A DNA stretch of 64,000 nucleotides from Diploscapter coronatus (Eukaryota > Nematoda > Chromadorea > Rhabditida > Rhabditidae): assembly GCA_964036155.1 (NCBI GenBank), contig OZ038423.1:53769249-53833248 (forward strand), written 5' to 3'. Each line of letters starts with the position of its first letter. Position 1 is the stretch's first letter. The notes under the pieces were generated by a model, which was not told the DNA's origin, searched no databases, and saw only the letters and a list, made by a program, of their open reading frames with translations. The translations under genes and the position numbers were made by a program. Positions 59,663 through 64,000 of this stretch are shown in pieces.

Positions 59663-62531
59663 CTATTCAGCCACAAGTTCTCTTCCGAATCTGTCATTTC
59701 CATTCATTTCCTCCGGATAATTCGAGTTATTTGGCGGAGATTCATTTCCATTGGCTTTCTGCCAGATTTCTTTAGCCATTGCAACCAGTCGGTTCAGATC
59801 AGAAGCATCCATATTCTGAACCTAAATACAAAGCAAGTGAAAATTTTATTCTAATCAAATCTATAGTGTATAGTCCAACTATAAACTGCGTTTCATCATG
59901 ACCCAAGACATAAGCGCAATAAGGTTGGATAGAGTAGAAAAAAATACTTTTCGGCATAATACAAGGTGGTCTTTTATAATTGAACACCTATTTCGTTGAA
60001 TAATTTTCGTCCTAATGAATATTTCTGAAAACGGTCAACAAGATCTAATTCTCCTCAGAGGGGAAACTCTGAAAATAGGATTTTACCTCTTTTCTTTTTG
60101 TGGGTAGCTTGGGACATAGATAGGGAGAGGACTTGGTCTAATATAAGAGAAACGCGAGGAGATTTGTCCATAGTAAGATCGAGTCCTCGCCCCTATCTAT
60201 GCTCAGACTGTTCGTGAAAGGAAAAGAATTATTATGATTATCATAAGTTAAATACCAAATTGCGAACCTTATCGATAACATAGTCGATCCCACTCTGTTC
60301 TGCATCTCTCCTCTTTCTACTGCTCACTCCGTTACTAACAGATGAAGAGGATGAAGTGAGGAATGATTTGACTCGATCTATCAACTGCAAATTGTCCGTT
60401 GATCCAGAGTTGGCGGATGAAAGAAGACTCTGAATTGTAGCACATTGCATCATTATTTATTTCGTTTCTTTTATAACCTGTATCTCTTGCCCGATGCTTC
60501 TATCATTGGTGTTCAGTTTCTCGATGTAGTTTGTGGCCGTTTCCTGACTCACTCCGACAGCATTGAGGACCTTTTCCACAACGGGATTATTGGAATTGAC
60601 CAGGGAAATCAAGCTTTTCTTCAGCTTCGAATTGTTATTTGATGCTGAGTCGGTAGATGAAGGGGTGGCTGTTTGAAGTGGCTGAGTTTGAGGCATTAGA
60701 TTGTTAGTTGTGGAGGAACCGATGAATATGCCATTGTTGAAGAAGGGTGTTGTCGAATTCATAGGAGTAGTTTGTGTCATTGAAGCGGTTCCTGGCACTG
60801 TTACTGGGGGTGAAGACCAATTAGCTGTGTTCGGAACAGAAGAAGTAGAGATAGCAGAAGTTGATGGACTATTTGCTTGGACTGAAGTCGCTGTCATTGT
60901 TGATGTCGTATTTTTCATAGATGGAGTTGGAGTAGTGGCTCTTGCTGTAGGTTTTAACGTGGCGAATACCTTCTTCCTGATGGTAGATCGTTGAGTCTCT
61001 CTCTTCTCCATTTTGGTATGCGCTATGGACTGATTCAAGTCGGGAGACAGAGTGGAATGTCTCCATGCTGCATTCATTCCCGTTCCGTTGTGAGAGGCAT
61101 TGCCCCATTCCTTCTTCAACTTATCGAGCACTTGCACGAATCCAGCAGTGCCTGCAGCAGCCAGCAGACTGGCCCCAGCTCGAATCGAATCTTGAATTCT
61201 TTTCTTCGCATTCACACTTTCGGCGGGCAAAATGTCATCCAGACAACGCAGTCTCATCGTTTCATTCGCAAGTATTGTCTGCAGATCGTCTTCCAAATTC
61301 GTCTAAAAGATAAAGATTTTATCTTGGTGATTTTATTTATTCGAAAGTACAGTGCTGGTCAAAAGTTCGGAACAATTGTGCACATAATGCATTCTGACAT
61401 GTTCAATTATCGTGGAACAATTTGGGTGAAATTTGGTAAGAATTTGCAGTTCTGTATGAAGAATATGAGGACAACATTTCATCAAAATGTTTCACAATTA
61501 TTAAGTTAACTAGATTGCATTCATACTCAGAAACGACTTCTCTGCCTTTTCCCACCTTTTTCCCGCGGAAAGTCGGCGGGAATATTGCATCATCCTCATG
61601 GTAGAGACGTCGTCTCAAAGTAACCATAACTATTTCAAACTTTGACAGCCACTAACTTTGATGATTTAGATTTGTGATACTATATTCGCTAGAAAAATGG
61701 GTAAATATCCTCCATTTACATATAAATCAAGAAATATCAATTTCCAAACACGTTTGCTTCCTACTTCATTGCCATGCATCAGCTCAGCCAACATGTCGTC
61801 AGTTTCATTGACGGAATTTTCATAATGCGAGAACAATTCATCACAAGTCACAATTCTCGGCAGGCAGTCGTCAGATCGGGCTATGTTCAGTCGAGGACCT
61901 GTATATGTTTCTATTTACTGGCGTTTTTCTCTATTTATAACCAGGATAACAGGCCATATCCTTTCGATAGTCATCTGCAGATTTATTACCGTCTGGGTCT
62001 ATCGCTTTTGCAGAAATTTGTTGCCAATCTTGATAGATCTGCAAAATGGAATAATTTTGTAATCATTCGTTAGAACGCATTATTTTTCCCTCTCCTATCA
62101 TTTGAAAGCTTATTATATCGGTATTAAAGATGTCAACTCGATTAATTCGAATTAACTCTGAATTAAAACTCGAATTCATCTCAATAGAAGGTACAAAATG
62201 ATTGCAGTCTGAGTTCGAATATTTTCTTGGCTTCGAGTTCAACTTTATAAACTTCATAAAATTATAATTCTGATCGAAATATCAAAGAAATGTCCAAATT
62301 CAATTCAGAATTTTTGATTACCTGGAAAAGCTTCTCGTTGGTAAATTTAGCATTTTTGTTGTAATCCACGAGAAATCTAGGCATAAGAACACCTTCGATG
62401 GGGCTCTGTCGAGTGCTATTGTTTTCATAAATACGGTAATCTGTATCAGCAGCTAGCAATGTTACTGGGAAAAACAATAGAAAGAATATACTTATCATCT
62501 GTAATTGATGAAGTCTAGCTGGTAAATCCAT
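59663..62531 (-). CDS. Predicted secreted protein of unknown function
   Basis: Six exons (62531-62322, 62038-61942, 61898-61765, 61302-60478, 60429-60256, 59821-59663) give 532 residues with all junctions in frame. The N-terminus is a signal peptide (QMISIFFLLFFPVTLLAADT). The first half has few cysteines (DMACYPG, SDDCLPRIVTCDELF, LRCLDD) and helical segments including AGASLLAAAGTAGFVQVLDK. The middle is a long Thr/Ser/Pro/Asn-rich stretch (TPTPSMKNTTSTMTATSV) typical of heavily O-glycosylated linkers. A dibasic site (RKRRDAEQ) could be cleaved by a furin-like protease. I do not recognise a family. The Met at 62531 is the only start before the signal peptide. A foldback element lies in the last intron. 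Confidence 0.75.
60114..60205. mobile_element. Foldback element in the last intron of the secreted-protein gene
   Basis: CATAGATAGGG and AGAGGACT on the left are inverted as AGTCCTCG and CCCTATCTATG on the right, making a hairpin of about 90 bp with imperfect arms. It is not seen elsewhere in the window. Splice sites of the intron are unaffected. Confidence 0.6.
61349..61505 (+). mobile_element. Tc1-like transposon end, truncated
   Basis: TACAGTGCTGGTCAAAAGTT resembles the terminus of Tc1-family elements (TACAGTGCTGGCCAAAA in Tc1). The opposite end is not found, so only one end remains, inside the intron between exons 3 and 4 of the secreted-protein gene. The right limit is approximate. Confidence 0.55.
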
Positions 62532-62539
62532 TTTGCAAT

Positions 62540-63540
62540 GAAAATGGAACGGGGCTAGATGGAATTTGTGAGTTTGTGACGGAATGACTGGACTTTCGAA
62601 ATTCCGAACGATTCTTTGTCAGTCAATCATTCATTTGTGGATCGGTTGCTGGGCAAGTCGCCAGGGGAAACGGCGAGCAAAAAGTGAAGACAGAAGAACC
62701 AAGAAAACAACAACAGACAACCATTTGCAAGACGAATCATGTTTTTCCATGCAAAAATTATTTAACTGTCGATAAAACGAACCAATTGAATAGTTTTATT
62801 CGCTTTTCTTCATATCTTCGATATTTTTGCGAAGTTCAGAGCACTGGCAATCAAATTGCTGTATCCATTTTCGAAAATTAAAATAGACATCTAGCAAAAA
62901 CGTGTTGAGAATTTGCTCATTTTGACCAGAATACTGTAGACCCAGATAAATAGTGAAGTATCAAATAGTACAAAATACGATAAAATAAGATAAATAATGT
63001 TAAAGTTGTTTCATAGTTAGCACTCGGATTGGGAAAAGGAGGCCACAAATGTCATTTCATTCAAATATCTAGAAATAGCACATTTCGGAGGGTAATTCAC
63101 TCGGATAAACACAGGCAAGCTAACGAGTCGAAGTAGATACAAAGTAAAAGATAAACAGGAATATATCCGGATGTGATGAGATTATGGCAACTATCAGGGT
63201 TTTCAAACATAAAAATTCTGCTATTATTGTATTCAAACGTCTAAAAACGGCGGAACTTTGTATTTAGTTTGAAAGAACTGTTTTTGAATTTCACTACATT
63301 CATAACTAACATCGATATTGCACTCAAATGAGGATGAGAAATGCGTCGTCGTGATGATCAAATTGTGAAATATAAAATGCCTGTCAAGTAAGACATCGAG
63401 AAATCAAAGCATCGGCTTTCAGTTTCATAAGGGAAAATAGAATTAACTTAGCACCGATCAAATCAGCTCATAATCGGAGAAATTGGAAGATCTTCGAAGA
63501 AATTTTGATGAGGCAATGGAAAATTGCATTAGATCAGAGT
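62540..63540. other. Intergenic region upstream of the secreted-protein gene
   Basis: No supported gene. It should contain that gene's promoter and the 3' flank of the gene at the right edge. No repeat known from the rest of the window was noticed. Confidence 0.35.
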
Positions 63541-64000
63541 TCAGTAGAATCGCCAGTTGGCAAGAACGACGATGAAGACCGCGAGTGCCACGAGCAGTGC
63601 GTTACAGAGCAGACAGCTGGGCGGCGGATGAATTGCGAGTCGATCGGGCAGATAGAGGCGAATTCGCTGAGGAAGAACCCCTTCGAGGCGACGACTGACT
63701 CCCTCCACCACCGAGTTCCTTGAAGAAACGAAAGCTGAAAATTCAAAATTAGGCAACTTTGCTAGTCTTAACAATAATTATTGATCTCAAATCTTACATG
63801 GCAAAGATAATATAGCCAATCAAATATCGGATGAAATTAAGGTGGAAATTAAATAATGCTTAGCCTTCGATAATGAAATTAGAACTCACAACTTGCGAAC
63901 TCCGCTTTCTTTTCGCTCGTATTTCCACGGAAATAACTTTTCTTCTGGTTCTCTAGGCAAAGGTCCGTATACTGGCAAATCCTCCTCTGGTGATTTGACC
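63541..64000 (-). CDS. 3' end of an unidentified gene, runs off the right edge
   Basis: Two exons are visible: 64000-63890 and 63734 downwards, joined by a GTGAGT donor and an ATTTTCAG acceptor. Two frames stay open. In one, the upstream exon reads VKSPEEDLPVYGPLPREPEE, KLFPWKYERKESG and continues into a Gly/Ser-rich tail stopping at 63602. In the other, the last exon reads EGVSRRLEGVLPQRIRLYLP and ends with a hydrophobic segment (NALLVALAVFIVVLANWRFY) at the stop 63541, which would make a tail-anchored membrane protein. The first frame looks more protein-like upstream, the second downstream, so the junction may be elsewhere. Family unknown. Confidence 0.45.

Overview
The window looks like nuclear DNA of a nematode, most likely a rhabditid. 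It is AT-rich, introns are mostly 40-60 bp with TTTCAG-type acceptors, several start codons sit a few bases behind a 3' splice site as expected of trans-spliced genes, and a cuticle collagen and an achaete-scute bHLH gene are present. I cannot name the species.

Conserved single-copy genes mark both ends. On the left are the 5' end of a RECQ1-type helicase gene (minus, off the edge) and an achaete-scute bHLH gene (2222-2905), followed by about 5 kb without genes. In the middle is a collagen gene split into 19 exons (20097-22662). On the right are a complete cdc-48/p97 ATPase gene (17 exons, 42829-48705), an ANKRD13-type ankyrin/UIM gene (15 exons, 54299-58531), a secreted protein of unknown function (59663-62531, minus) and a gene running off the right edge.

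Between these lies an accessory region of two interleaved systems. The first is a family of F-box/kelch genes, all on the minus strand: six apparently intact copies (13134-14420, 15717-16980, 23557-24850, 40205-41447, 49575-50856, 51594-52870), one copy lacking its F-box exon (11849-12935) and several 3' fragments. Their 5' and 3' flanks are duplicated with them. The second, at about 25.5-37.8 kb, is a set of tandem multi-kilobase duplications built around U2 snRNA sequence. One U2 gene is complete (37629-37810, minus). Two others are interrupted after U2 nucleotide 37, inside the branch-site recognition sequence, by the 3' end of a non-LTR retrotransposon with a restriction-like endonuclease. 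One copy keeps the endonuclease reading frame, one has lost it, and a third relic with an internal deletion lies at 10.6-11.35 kb. The retrotransposon 3' region carries a roughly 300-bp-period array of hairpins.

Other mobile DNA includes a full-length dead mariner (9335-10586), two hAT-type MITEs with perfect 8-bp target duplications, a 330-355-bp MITE family, foldback elements with a TA duplication, and a Tc1-like end. Coordinates of spliced genes are hand-derived from splice signals and reading frame and may be off by 1-2 bases at individual junctions.
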